The notes below the pieces were generated by a model that was not told the DNA's origin, searched no databases, and saw nothing but the letters and a program-made list of their open reading frames with translations. A stretch of 64,000 nt of DNA from Agathobaculum hominis. GTDB lineage: Bacteria; Bacillota; Clostridia; Oscillospirales; Butyricicoccaceae. The position numbers and the translations under genes were made by a program. Below are positions 50,169-58,250 of the stretch, in pieces; the stretch's first letter is position 1; each line of letters opens with the position of its first letter. Location: NCBI RefSeq assembly GCF_014288055.1, contig NZ_JACOPK010000006.1:62001-126000 (forward strand), read 5' to 3'.

Positions 50169-51176
50169 TCACTCAATTTCGGAGATCTTGACCGGACGGC
50201 CCTCATGCAGGGACTTGGTTGCAGCCGCAGCCATCAGCACCGGATACAGGCCGTCCTCGCCGGTAACCGGGGTTTCCTTGTCATTGACAACGGCATCCGC
50301 GAATGCCTGCATCTCGGCAACGAATGCGCCGGTGTAGCGGTCCCACATGACCTTGTAGGCAACGCCGTGAACCGCGCCGTCTGCGGTGGACAGGACAGCG
50401 GTGTTCGGGGTGTCGTTCTGGTCCTCGGCGCAGCCCTCGGAGCCGAATACCTCGACGCGCTGATCGTAACCGTAAACTGCCTTGCGGCTGTTGTCGATCA
50501 TGCCGATGGCGCCGTTTTCGAACTTGAGGGTGACGAGAGCGGTGTCTACGTCGCCGGCCTCACCGATGCCCGGATCGACCAGAACGGAACCGATCGCATT
50601 GACCTCAGTGACCTCGCTGCCCGCGAGGAAGCGCGCCATATCGAAGTCGTGGATCATCATATCGTAGAAGATACCGCCGGAAACCTTGATGTAGGATACC
50701 GGGGGCGGCTCCGGGTCGCGAGAGGAGATCTTGATGATATTGACCTTGCCGACCTTGCCGTCACGAACCATGTCGTAAACGGCGCGGTGGTTGTGGTCGA
50801 AGCGGCGGCAGAAGCCGATCTGGAGCTTGACGCCTGCTTCCTTCGCCGCGTTGATGGCAGCGCGCACCTTGGTCAGATCATAGTCGATCGGCTTTTCGCA
50901 GAAGATATGCTTGCCTGCGTGCGCCGCCTCGATGATGTACTTGGAATGGGTGTCGGTCGAGGAGCAGATGAGCACTGCATCGATCTCGGGATCGTTCAGG
51001 ATGTCATTTGCGTCCTTGGTGGTGTTCGGGATGCCGCAGGACTTGGCAAAAGCCTCGGTCTGCTCATTCATGAACGGGTCGGCGATGGTCTTGATCTCCA
51101 TCTCCGGCACGAACATCGAAATGTTCTTTGCGTGTACCTTGCCGATGCGTCCGGCACCGATAATGCCTACTTTCAT
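50169..51176 (-). CDS. Gfo/Idh/MocA oxidoreductase, inositol 2-dehydrogenase-like
   Basis: NAD(P)-dependent dehydrogenase, 335 residues. Rossmann start VGIIGAGRIGKVHAKNI, the NAD-site CEKPIDYDL with the conserved EKP Lys, and the catalytic HDFDMARFL (Asp-x-x-x-His-type pair, here MMIHDFDMARF). GGIFYDMMIHDFD is typical for IolG. The closest common annotation is inositol 2-dehydrogenase (iolG), but other polyols are possible. GGAGG lies before the ATG. Same strand and order as the binding protein upstream. Confidence 0.85.
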   Translation of the reverse strand: MKVGIIGAGRIGKVHAKNISMFVPEMEIKTIADPFMNEQTEAFAKSCGIPNTTKDANDILNDPEIDAVLICSSTDTHSKYIIEAAHAGKHIFCEKPIDYDLTKVRAAINAAKEAGVKLQIGFCRRFDHNHRAVYDMVRDGKVGKVNIIKISSRDPEPPPVSYIKVSGGIFYDMMIHDFDMARFLAGSEVTEVNAIGSVLVDPGIGEAGDVDTALVTLKFENGAIGMIDNSRKAVYGYDQRVEVFGSEGCAEDQNDTPNTAVLSTADGAVHGVAYKVMWDRYTGAFVAEMQAFADAVVNDKETPVTGEDGLYPVLMAAAATKSLHEGRPVKISEIE

Positions 51177-51229
51177 TTACTTTTTGTCCTCCTTCATTCA
51201 GTGAACGGGTTGTCTTGAGAGATTTTTAT

Positions 51230-51460
51230 TACATTCTGTCAGAGCGTTGGAGCGCGGTTCCATACAGAGTTTCCGCCGCAGGCGGTATTAAATCGTGAAG
51301 GCGTTGCCTTCACAAAAAAACGCGGAGCATGTATCTGCGTTTTTTTACAAGTAAGAAAATCGGTGTGCCGCTGTGCGACGCGCTGATTTTCGCCCGGGAA
51401 TCATCCGCGGCAAAGCCGCGGTGTTTCCCATCTCCTTGAAATGCGTGCATTTCAAGGAAT
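51230..51460 (-). repeat. Hairpin-array element, diverged copy 4
   Basis: In the 291-nt gap after the binding-protein gene and oriented with it (minus strand). Stems: CCTTGAAATGC/GCATTTCAAGG, GGGAA-CCGCGGC/GCCGCGG-TTCCC, GAAAATC/GATTTTC, AAAAAAACGC-AGATACATGCTC-GCGTTTTTTT, GTGAAGGC/GCCTTCAC, CCGCC/GGCGG. The order T-rich stem with an AGRTRCAYGC-type loop, then a smaller stem, then a GC stem, repeats that of copies 1-3. Confidence 0.6.
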
Positions 51461-51467
51461 TAAGGAA

Positions 51468-52469
51468 TTATTTCATCCACTCGTCGAACTTTGCCAGACG
51501 GGCTTCTGCGGTGTCCTTGGTGATGATCTCAGTGCCGGTATCGACGACCTTGTCGTACTGCTCGCCATTGAGGATCTTGACCATGGTCTCGACAGCCTTG
51601 TAGCCGATGTCGAAGTTGTTCTGCGCTGCGGTCATGGTCAGCTCGCCTGCCGCGACGGCTTCGCACGCGGACTTCTGGCCGTCAAAGCCGAGGAAGATGG
51701 TCTTTGCGTAAGCCGGGTTCTCCTTGGCGGTGCGTGCTGCTGCGAGCGCCATATCGTCGTTGTTCGAGCAGATGATCGCCACGCCGTCCGGATACTTGCT
51801 CATGATGCCTTCCATCGCGGTTACTGCGAGGTCGGCGGTTGCATTTGCGTACTGGGTTTCGTTGTCGAGGAACTCGCCGCCGGCCTCGGTGATGCCTTCA
51901 CGGTAGCCGTCCATGCGGGCGGTGTTGGTCGAGTCGCCCTGAACGCCTGCGATCTCGATGCACTTGATCTCGTCCCAGCCGTTGGCCTTTGCCGCCTCAA
52001 CAGCGGCCTTCGCGCCTTCCTTGGCGGCTTCCTTGTTGCCGGTGCCGACGAAGGCGAGGCACTTGTCGGAGTCGATGTTGGTGTCATATGCTACGACCGG
52101 CTTGTCGGTGCTCGCGATCGCGGTAGCGACTGCTTCGGACTGAAGCGGAGCGATCAGATAGCCGTCATAATCCGCGACCAGATCGGTCTGGATGGAGTTG
52201 AGCTGCTCCTCGTAGTAGGTCTCTCCCGGAGGGCCGTAGATGGAGAGCTTGACCTCGTCCGGATGCTCCTTCTCATAGGCTTCCGCACCGGCCTGGATGA
52301 TGTTCCAGAACTCAGCGGCGTTGGTCTTGAGGGTCATGCGGATCTTGTAGGGGCCGTCCTGCGATGCGGTATCCGAACCGCCCGCAGAAGCGGTGTTTCC
52401 GCCGCCGCATGCGGCGAGGCTCATTGCCATCGTTGCTGTCATCAGCGCTGCCAGAAGTCTCTTTTTCAT
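51468..52469 (-). CDS. Sugar-binding lipoprotein (periplasmic-binding-protein-like, ABC type)
   Basis: 333 residues. Lipoprotein signal MKKRLLAALMTATMAMSLAAC with lipobox LAAC, then a Gly/Ser-rich linker and a type-I ribose/inositol-binding fold: NAAEFWNIIQAGAEAYEKEH, GYLIAPLQSEAV, PVVAYDTNID, STNTARMDGYREG, AIICSNNDDMALAAARTAKE, IFLGFDGQKSACEAV. Such proteins deliver sugars or inositol to an ABC permease, but no permease or ATPase gene is here. ATG 52469 has AAAGGAGAG upstream and a consensus promoter. Confidence 0.93.
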   Translation of the reverse strand: MKKRLLAALMTATMAMSLAACGGGNTASAGGSDTASQDGPYKIRMTLKTNAAEFWNIIQAGAEAYEKEHPDEVKLSIYGPPGETYYEEQLNSIQTDLVADYDGYLIAPLQSEAVATAIASTDKPVVAYDTNIDSDKCLAFVGTGNKEAAKEGAKAAVEAAKANGWDEIKCIEIAGVQGDSTNTARMDGYREGITEAGGEFLDNETQYANATADLAVTAMEGIMSKYPDGVAIICSNNDDMALAAARTAKENPAYAKTIFLGFDGQKSACEAVAAGELTMTAAQNNFDIGYKAVETMVKILNGEQYDKVVDTGTEIITKDTAEARLAKFDEWMK

Positions 52470-52553
52470 AGTTCTCTCTCCTTTTCTCATGCACTCTGTG
52501 TGCTGCACGGGCATCTGTGTGCTTTTGTGTGCGTCCGTGCTCTTTATGTGCTT

Positions 52554-52582
52554 ATTATAGCGTGCCCCTTGCTGGCTGTCAA
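52554..52582 (-). promoter_or_regulatory. Consensus promoter of the binding-protein operon
   Basis: Minus-strand TTGACA (52577-52582) and TATAAT (52554-52559), both perfect, 17 nt apart, leaving an 85-nt leader with repeated GCAC/GTGC half-sites. Such a strong promoter is presumably held off by the divergent regulator. Confidence 0.85.
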
Positions 52583-52849
52583 CATCATTTTTGAAAAGAC
52601 ACAGATTGATGTTTTGAACTTTTACATCGGTTTATATTGCTATACACAGCGGTATATCATAATAATTGAACAAATTATGAATGAAACCCTGGGTTTTGTC
52701 TGATGTGCCAAACTCATGCCCCTGTATTTGTTGACACACAACAAACCTGTGCGCCTGTGTTTTTTTCTGTGTTTTTGATTTCGGGTTGGATTTGCAGCGT
52801 TATTCGCACATTTATCCAGAAAACAGGAGCATAAGAGTAATGAATTTGG
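52583..52849. other. AT-rich divergent control region
   Basis: About 270 nt of low-GC sequence between the two divergent promoters. No gene with a ribosome site. It holds several TGTGC/GCACA half-sites that resemble halves of the operator at 52850. Confidence 0.45.
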
Positions 52850-52867
52850 TATGTGCAATTGCACATA
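52850..52867. promoter_or_regulatory. Palindromic operator, probably for the LacI-type regulator
   Basis: TATGTGCAATTGCACATA is a perfect 18-bp palindrome, 25 nt upstream of the regulator's -35. LacI-family proteins bind such symmetric sites with a central pair. Its place suggests autoregulation and control of the divergent operon. Confidence 0.65.
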
Positions 52868-52891
52868 TTTTCTGTGCGCGTGATACTTTTC

Positions 52892-52919
52892 TTTACATCG
52901 CACACATTTATGCTATAAT
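52892..52919 (+). promoter_or_regulatory. Promoter of the LacI-type regulator gene
   Basis: TTTACA and TATAAT 16 nt apart, with TGC before the -10 (extended type). Confidence 0.7.
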
Positions 52920-52959
52920 GATTACAGAAAACCTCTCATCTTGAAGGATGTTGATCAAT

Positions 52960-54006
52960 ATGAATAAACGACCCACGATACAGACCGTGGCGGAGCGCGC
53001 AGGTGTTTCGCGCGGAACCGTTGACCGTGTACTGAATAACCGTTCTTATGTACGCGCGGATGTGCGCGAGCGTGTGCTCGACGCGATCCGTGAGACCGGC
53101 TATCTGTCGCCGCGCGAGGCGCACCGTCAGACCGCAGACCGGCCGCAGAATTACTCGCCCGTGAAGCTGGGTGTGCTTTTGCCCAACTGGGCCGGTCCCT
53201 TCCGCGAGGAGGTCACGCGCGGCATCGAGAGCGCCCGCACCACGCTGTCCGGCCGTCACGCCGAGATTCGCGTGTGCATCTGCGAGACCGATATTCCCGG
53301 CGAGGTCATTAAATTTCTCGACGAGCTGGTCGACTGGGGCGCACAGGGCATCGCGCTCTGCGCTCTCAACGACATTACCATAGAAGCGAAGGTGGGGGAG
53401 CTTGCCGACAACGGCATTCCCTGCATCACGTTCAACTCCGACCTGCCGAACAGCCGCCGTCTGTGCTTTGTCGGTCAGGATTACGCCAAAAGCGGCCGCA
53501 TTGCCGCCGAGCTGCTGACCAAATGCATTGCGCCTGACGCGCGCATCCTTGCGCTCGCCGGCAACCTCGAATACAACGGCCACCGCACGCGGCTGGACGG
53601 CTTCTGCTCGCACATGCGCGAAAAAGGCTTTTCCGCCGCACAGATCGACATCGGAGAGACCTACAACGACTACCGCGTCACCTATAACAAGGTCATGGCG
53701 GCACTGAAAGGCCCGACGCCGCCCGACGCCATCTACATGGCGAACCGTTCGGTCACGGCCTGCATCGATGCGGTTCGCGCCGCAGGCTGTACCGGCCGCG
53801 TCCGCGTCATCGCACACGATATGTCTCCCGGCCGCGCCCAGATGCTGCGCGAGGGCACGCTCGACCTGACCATCACACAGGATATGTTCCGTCAGGGCAG
53901 CCAGCCGCTCATACTGCTGTGCGATCTGCTTCAGCTCGGCACACAGCCCGGCAGGGATCAGCTCTCCACCAGCATCTCGATCATCTGCGCACAGAATATC
54001 GACTGA
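52960..54006 (+). CDS. LacI-family transcriptional regulator
   Basis: 348 residues. N-terminal helix-turn-helix PTIQTVAERAGVSRGTVDRVLNNRSYVRADVRERVL is LacI-like with SRGTVDRVLN as recognition helix and hinge. The effector domain (about 65-340) is a periplasmic-binding-protein fold (LGVLLPNWAGPFREEVTRGIESA, GIALCALNDI, CITFNSDLPNSRR, VIAHDMSPGRAQML, DLTITQDMFRQGSQPL). I use ATG 52960, with AAGGA upstream; an ATG at 52948 has no room for a ribosome site. Divergent from the binding-protein operon, it likely senses the same sugar. Confidence 0.9.
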   Translation: MNKRPTIQTVAERAGVSRGTVDRVLNNRSYVRADVRERVLDAIRETGYLSPREAHRQTADRPQNYSPVKLGVLLPNWAGPFREEVTRGIESARTTLSGRHAEIRVCICETDIPGEVIKFLDELVDWGAQGIALCALNDITIEAKVGELADNGIPCITFNSDLPNSRRLCFVGQDYAKSGRIAAELLTKCIAPDARILALAGNLEYNGHRTRLDGFCSHMREKGFSAAQIDIGETYNDYRVTYNKVMAALKGPTPPDAIYMANRSVTACIDAVRAAGCTGRVRVIAHDMSPGRAQMLREGTLDLTITQDMFRQGSQPLILLCDLLQLGTQPGRDQLSTSISIICAQNID

Positions 54007-54025
54007 GTTAGCAACATCTTACCGC

Positions 54026-54052
54026 AGAAAACGCTTCCGCAAACGTTTTCGC
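54026..54052. promoter_or_regulatory. cre-like operator pair upstream of mntP
   Basis: AGAAAACGCTTCCG and GCAAACGTTTTCGC, two imperfect palindromes with the AAACG-core of CcpA/LacI-type sites, lie just upstream of the mntP -35. Another, perfect GCAAACGTTTGC, lies at 54933. The binding protein is unknown. Confidence 0.4.
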
Positions 54053-54060
54053 CCCGCATA

Positions 54061-54089
54061 TTGACACTTCTCCCCGAATATGCTATAAT
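54061..54089 (+). promoter_or_regulatory. Consensus promoter of mntP
   Basis: Perfect TTGACA and TATAAT, 17 nt apart; TGC before the -10. Confidence 0.85.
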
Positions 54090-54095
54090 CAGATG

Positions 54096-54230
54096 CAATA
54101 AGGGAGTAGTCGGCGTGCATTCGTTCCGATGCACGCGGCAGAGCCAACATACTGAGAAGGACGCTTCTCTGGTTTTGCATGAAATGACGAGACTTATCTG
54201 TTTTTTCGGCAGATGGGTCTCTTTTTTTAT
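54096..54230 (+). promoter_or_regulatory. yybP-ykoY manganese riboswitch
   Basis: The transcript begins with AAGGGAGTAGTCGG, has an arm GTGCATTCG/CGATGCAC, then GAGCCAACATACTG and an arm GAAGGACGCTTCTC. The GGGAGTA and CAACA elements are the Mn2+-binding internal loops of this class. A terminator follows: GAGACTTATCTG/CAGATGGGTCTC (54189-54221) with seven T. High Mn2+ should favour read-through into mntP, as known for this class. Confidence 0.8.
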
Positions 54231-54268
54231 GCTCCGCTGCCGCTCATACGACAAGGAGGACAAGAAAA

Positions 54269-54832
54269 ATGGGATTACTGGAGTTGTTTGTCATTGCAGT
54301 GGGGCTTTCAATGGATGCCTTCGCCGTTTCAATCTGCAAGGGGCTGAGCGTGCGGGAGCTGAAGCCGAAGCACGCGCTCACGGTCGGCGTTTATTTCGGC
54401 GGTTTTCAGATGCTCATGCCGCTCATCGGCTTCGCACTCGGCGTGCGCTTTCAGTCGTTTATCACAAGCATCGACCACTGGATCGCCTTTGTGCTGCTCG
54501 GCCTGATCGGCGCGAATATGATCCGCGAGTCGCGCGAGCAGGATGAGGAGAACCTCAGCGACTCGTTCTCGTTCGGCGCGATGCTGCCGCTGGCCGTCGC
54601 GACCAGCATCGACGCGCTCGCCGTCGGCGTCACCTTCGCCTTTCTTCAGGTCAGCATTCTCCCGGCGGTCTGCTTTATCGGCGCGACGACCTTTATTCTG
54701 TCGTGCATCGGCATTCGGATCGGCCATGTGTTCGGGCTTAAATACAAATCCCGTGCGGAGCTGTTCGGCGGCGCTGTGCTCATCCTTATGGGCACTAAGA
54801 TCCTGCTCGAGCACCTCGGTGTGCTCGGATAA
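54269..54832 (+). CDS. mntP: Manganese efflux pump MntP
   Basis: 187 residues, six membrane helices in two repeats. Conserved acidic residues sit in VGLSMDAFAVSICKG (helix 1) and ATSIDALAVGVTFAF (helix 4), the Mn2+ path. Length is normal. AAGGAGG lies 8 nt before the ATG. The riboswitch in front supports the function. Confidence 0.96.
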   Translation: MGLLELFVIAVGLSMDAFAVSICKGLSVRELKPKHALTVGVYFGGFQMLMPLIGFALGVRFQSFITSIDHWIAFVLLGLIGANMIRESREQDEENLSDSFSFGAMLPLAVATSIDALAVGVTFAFLQVSILPAVCFIGATTFILSCIGIRIGHVFGLKYKSRAELFGGAVLILMGTKILLEHLGVLG

Positions 54833-54849
54833 AACCGGAAAGGACTGGC

Positions 54850-54912
54850 TGCCGGCAGAACCGGCGTTTTCCGACAGTCTCCAGCCGCCTCCTTCGAGGC
54901 GGCTCTTTTTCT
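54850..54912 (+). terminator. Terminator of mntP, with a repeat fragment
   Basis: AGCCGCCTC/GAGGCGGCT stem (54883-54904) with TTC loop and five T. Just before it, TTTTCCGACAGTC is the reverse complement of the opening motif of the hairpin-array family. Confidence 0.75.
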
Positions 54913-55400
54913 GTCCGATTGTATATGAAATTGCAAACGTTTGCGTTGTGCAGGATTTACAGCTATGAATAGAGAATGAGAGGAAATCCGGGAAAATAGT
55001 TCGAAACGGCAGAAAACAGCAGGCAACTGATATTGTGATTTACGTATTATTTAATGGTTATGATAGTATCAGATGACCTGATTTTGAAATTTCAAGCAGA
55101 TTTCATGAAAAAATTTTGCAGAATAGACGAGAAAATCCGCAAAGGATTGCAAGAATTTGTGCAGCTGAACCGCAAAAATGAATGTAAAAAATCTCTGTGA
55201 TTATTTGCACAAAAACATCTGCATAACAGGGAAAATGCCGTTTTATGAGAAGAAAAAGTAAAAGAAAGAAAAAGAAATAATACAAAATGAAAAAATGAAA
55301 TCAAGGAAAAAACGAATAAAAACAGGGAGGTTGTGCATAATGCACAAGAACGATTTGGCAATTCGGTGTAATACCACAATAGCGAATTTGCGGAAAGGCG
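54913..55400. other. Long AT-rich region upstream of ppdK
   Basis: About 490 nt without a credible gene, much poorer in GC than the rest of the window. It includes the palindromes TTGCAAACGTTTGCG-type (GCAAACGTTTGC at 54933-54944) and TTGTGCATAATGCACAA (55331-55347, perfect around a central A). These look like operators for ppdK control by unknown regulators. The stretch 55240-55330 is A-rich. Confidence 0.5.
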
Positions 55401-55409
55401 TGCTATAAT
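55401..55409 (+). promoter_or_regulatory. Extended -10 promoter of ppdK
   Basis: TGCTATAAT (TGN plus perfect TATAAT), 64 nt before the start; no good -35. Upstream palindromes may mark activator or repressor sites. Confidence 0.6.
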
Positions 55410-55472
55410 ACGGTTGTGTGATTGAAGTGTGAGTAAAAAGAGCGCATCAACCGAATGGAGGAAAGATCCACA

Positions 55473-58106
55473 ATGAAGAAATATGTTTACATGTTCCCGG
55501 AAGGCAATGGCAAAATGCGTGAGCTGCTCGGCGGCAAGGGCGCGAATCTGGCAGAGATGACCGGTCTCGGCATGCCCGTTCCGCAGGGCTTTACCATCAC
55601 GACCGAAGCCTGCACCCGGTATTATGAGGATGGCAAGACCATCTACCCGGATATCCAGGAACAGATCCTCGAATACCTCGACAAGCTCGAGAAGGTTACC
55701 GGCAAGACCCTCGGCGATCCCGAGAAGCCGCTGCTCGTATCGGTTCGTTCCGGCGCGCGCGCTTCTATGCCCGGCATGATGGATACCATCCTGAACCTCG
55801 GCATGAACGACGAGATCTGCGAGGCTGTTGCCAAGCTGACGAACAATCCGCGTTTCGCACGCGATTCCTACCGCCGCTTCATCCAGATGTTCTCCGACGT
55901 CGTAATGGAGCTGCCGAAGTCCACCTTTGAGCAGTTCATCGACCAGGTCAAGGACAAGAAGGGCGTCAAGATGGACAATGAGCTGGACGCAGACGATATG
56001 TCCGAGCTGATCGTCCTGTTCAAGGATCATTATAAGAAGTCCCTCGGCGAGGACTTCCCGCAGGATCCCAAGAAGCAGCTGATGGAAGCTGTCCGCGCAG
56101 TATTCCGTTCCTGGGACAATCCGCGCGCCAACACCTACCGCCGCATGAATGACATTCCGCACTCCTGGGGCACCGCAGTCAACGTTCAGTCGATGGTATT
56201 CGGCAACATGGGCGAGACTTCGGGCACCGGCGTTGCATTTACCCGTAACCCGGCAACCGGCGAGAAGAAGCTGTACGGCGAGTTCCTGATGAACGCGCAG
56301 GGCGAGGACGTCGTAGCAGGCATCCGCACCCCGCAGCCGATTTCCGCGCTGGCAGACACCATGCCGGAGGTTTACAATCAGTTCGTTGACATTTCCAGCC
56401 GCCTCGAGAAGCACTACGGCGATATGCAGGATATGGAGTTCACCATCGAGAACGGCAAGCTCTATATGCTCCAGACCCGTAACGGCAAGCGTACCGCTCA
56501 GGCAGCGCTCAAGGTCGCAGTTGACCTCGTAGACGAGGGCGTCTGCACCAAGGAGCAGGCTGTTATGAAGGTAGAGCCGAAGCAGCTCGATGCACTGCTG
56601 CATCCGACCTTCAATCCGGAAGCGCTCAAGGCTGCTACTCCGATCACCACCGGCCTGCCGGCATCTCCCGGCGCTGCCTGCGGCGCGGTCTACTTCACCG
56701 CTGACGCTGCTGCAAAGGCACACAAGACCGGCCTCAAGGTCGTTCTGGTCCGTCAGGAGACCTCCCCGGAGGACATCGACGGCATGGCAGTTTCCGAGGG
56801 CATCATGACCGCTCGCGGCGGCATGACCTCGCACGCAGCCGTAGTTGCACGCGGCATGGGCACCTGCTGTGTTGCCGGCGTAAACGGCATCAAGGTTTCC
56901 GAAGAGGACAAGACCATCACGTTCGCTGACGGCACGATTGCCAAGGAAGGCGACGTTATTTCGCTCGACGGCTCGACCGGCAACGTTTATCTGGGCGCTA
57001 TCGCGACGCAGGAAGCTGAGCTGACCGGCGACTTCGGCCGCTTCATGGGCTGGGCTGACGAGATCCGCACCCTGCACGTTCGCACCAACGGCGATACGCC
57101 GCGCGATGCAACGCAGGCACGCAAGTTCGGCGCGGAAGGCATCGGCCTGTGCCGTACCGAGCATATGTTCTTTGAGCCGACCCGCATCAAGGCGGTCCGC
57201 GAGATGATCATTGCTGACACGCTCGAGCAGCGCAAGGCCGCTCTGGCCAAGATCCTGCCGATGCAGCGCGGCGACTTCGAGGCAATCTACCGCGCAATGG
57301 GCGGTCTGCCGGTAACCATCCGCCTGCTCGATCCGCCGCTGCACGAGTTCCTGCCGCACGAGGACGACGAGATTCAGGAGCTGGCCGGCGAGATGGGCGT
57401 TCCGTTCGAGAAGCTGAAGGCAAAGGTTGAGAGCCTGCATGAGTTCAACCCGATGCTCGGCACTCGCGGCTGCCGTCTGGATGTTCTCTATCCGGAAATC
57501 GCTGAGATGCAGACCGAGGCAATTATCTCCGCTGCCATCAACGTCTGGAAGGAAGACGACCTGCGCATCACTCCGGAGATCATGGTTCCGCTGGTTTCCG
57601 AGATCAACGAGCTGCGCTTTGTTAAGAAGGTAATCAAGGCTAAGGCTGACGAGCTGATCGAAGCCTCCGGCCTGAAGATGAAGTATATGGTAGGCACCAT
57701 GATCGAGACCCCGCGTGCAGCAGTCACCTCGGACGAGATTGCAGAAGAGGCTGAGTTCTTCTCCTTCGGTACCAACGACCTGACCCAGATGACCTACGGC
57801 TTCTCCCGTGACGATGTGGGCCGCATCCTCGAGACCTACTTCGAGAAGAAGATCCTCGAGTCCGATCCGTTTGCACGCCTCGATCAGAAGGGCGTAGGCA
57901 GACTGGTCAAGCTGGCCGTTGAGAACGGCAAGCGCGTCCGCCCGGACATCAAGCTTGGTATCTGCGGCGAGCACGGCGGCGACCTTTCGTCCGTCGAGTT
58001 CTGCCACAATGTCGGCCTGAATTACGTTTCCTGCTCGCCGTTCCGCGTTCCGATCGCGCGTCTGGCAGCAGCACAGGCTCGCGTTAAGGAGCTTGGCAAG
58101 GCATAA
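55473..58106 (+). CDS. ppdK: Pyruvate phosphate dikinase
   Basis: Interconverts PEP + AMP + PPi and pyruvate + ATP + Pi. The 877 residues contain the ATP-grasp half (GGKGANLAEMTGLGMPVPQGF, VSVRSGARASMPGMMDT, NVQSMVFGNMG), the swivelling domain with phosphorylated His in TARGGMTSHAAVVARGMG, and the PEP barrel with GIGLCRTEHMF, GTNDLTQMTYGF and Cys in GICGEHGGD. Length is typical. The start is ATG 55473 with GGAGGAAAG upstream. With PPi-phosphofructokinase it makes glycolysis PPi-linked and lets PEP conversion run reversibly. Confidence 0.97.
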   Translation: MKKYVYMFPEGNGKMRELLGGKGANLAEMTGLGMPVPQGFTITTEACTRYYEDGKTIYPDIQEQILEYLDKLEKVTGKTLGDPEKPLLVSVRSGARASMPGMMDTILNLGMNDEICEAVAKLTNNPRFARDSYRRFIQMFSDVVMELPKSTFEQFIDQVKDKKGVKMDNELDADDMSELIVLFKDHYKKSLGEDFPQDPKKQLMEAVRAVFRSWDNPRANTYRRMNDIPHSWGTAVNVQSMVFGNMGETSGTGVAFTRNPATGEKKLYGEFLMNAQGEDVVAGIRTPQPISALADTMPEVYNQFVDISSRLEKHYGDMQDMEFTIENGKLYMLQTRNGKRTAQAALKVAVDLVDEGVCTKEQAVMKVEPKQLDALLHPTFNPEALKAATPITTGLPASPGAACGAVYFTADAAAKAHKTGLKVVLVRQETSPEDIDGMAVSEGIMTARGGMTSHAAVVARGMGTCCVAGVNGIKVSEEDKTITFADGTIAKEGDVISLDGSTGNVYLGAIATQEAELTGDFGRFMGWADEIRTLHVRTNGDTPRDATQARKFGAEGIGLCRTEHMFFEPTRIKAVREMIIADTLEQRKAALAKILPMQRGDFEAIYRAMGGLPVTIRLLDPPLHEFLPHEDDEIQELAGEMGVPFEKLKAKVESLHEFNPMLGTRGCRLDVLYPEIAEMQTEAIISAAINVWKEDDLRITPEIMVPLVSEINELRFVKKVIKAKADELIEASGLKMKYMVGTMIETPRAAVTSDEIAEEAEFFSFGTNDLTQMTYGFSRDDVGRILETYFEKKILESDPFARLDQKGVGRLVKLAVENGKRVRPDIKLGICGEHGGDLSSVEFCHNVGLNYVSCSPFRVPIARLAAAQARVKELGKA

Positions 58107-58127
58107 AAACCGAATAAAGGCATAGTG

Positions 58128-58158
58128 AAAGGACGAGCCGAAAGGCTCGTCCTTTTTT
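58128..58158 (+). terminator. Terminator of ppdK
   Basis: AAAGGACGAGCC/GGCTCGTCCTTT stem, GAAA loop, six T. Confidence 0.88.
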
Positions 58159-58191
58159 GCTGCCCCAAACTCTGTTTTGACGCTGTTCCAT

Positions 58192-58228
58192 AAAAACGCC
58201 CCTTCTGCTGATGCAGAAGGGGCGTTTC
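58192..58228 (-). terminator. Terminator of the PfkB kinase gene
   Basis: AAACGCCCCTTCTGC with its complement, TGAT loop; T-run on the minus strand. Confidence 0.85.
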
Positions 58229-58250
58229 CTGTGCATATTTACCTTGCGGA

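Noticed and set aside
55331..55347. A Rex (redox) site in the ppdK leader
   Set aside because: TTGTGCATAATGCACAA resembles the Rex half-site TTGTGA but is one base shorter and has C where Rex sites have A-rich arms. I report it as an unassigned palindrome.
55092..58007. A 971-codon minus-strand frame opposite ppdK
   Set aside because: Shadow of a codon-biased gene. Its start region lies in the ppdK coding sequence and its end in AT-rich leader DNA.
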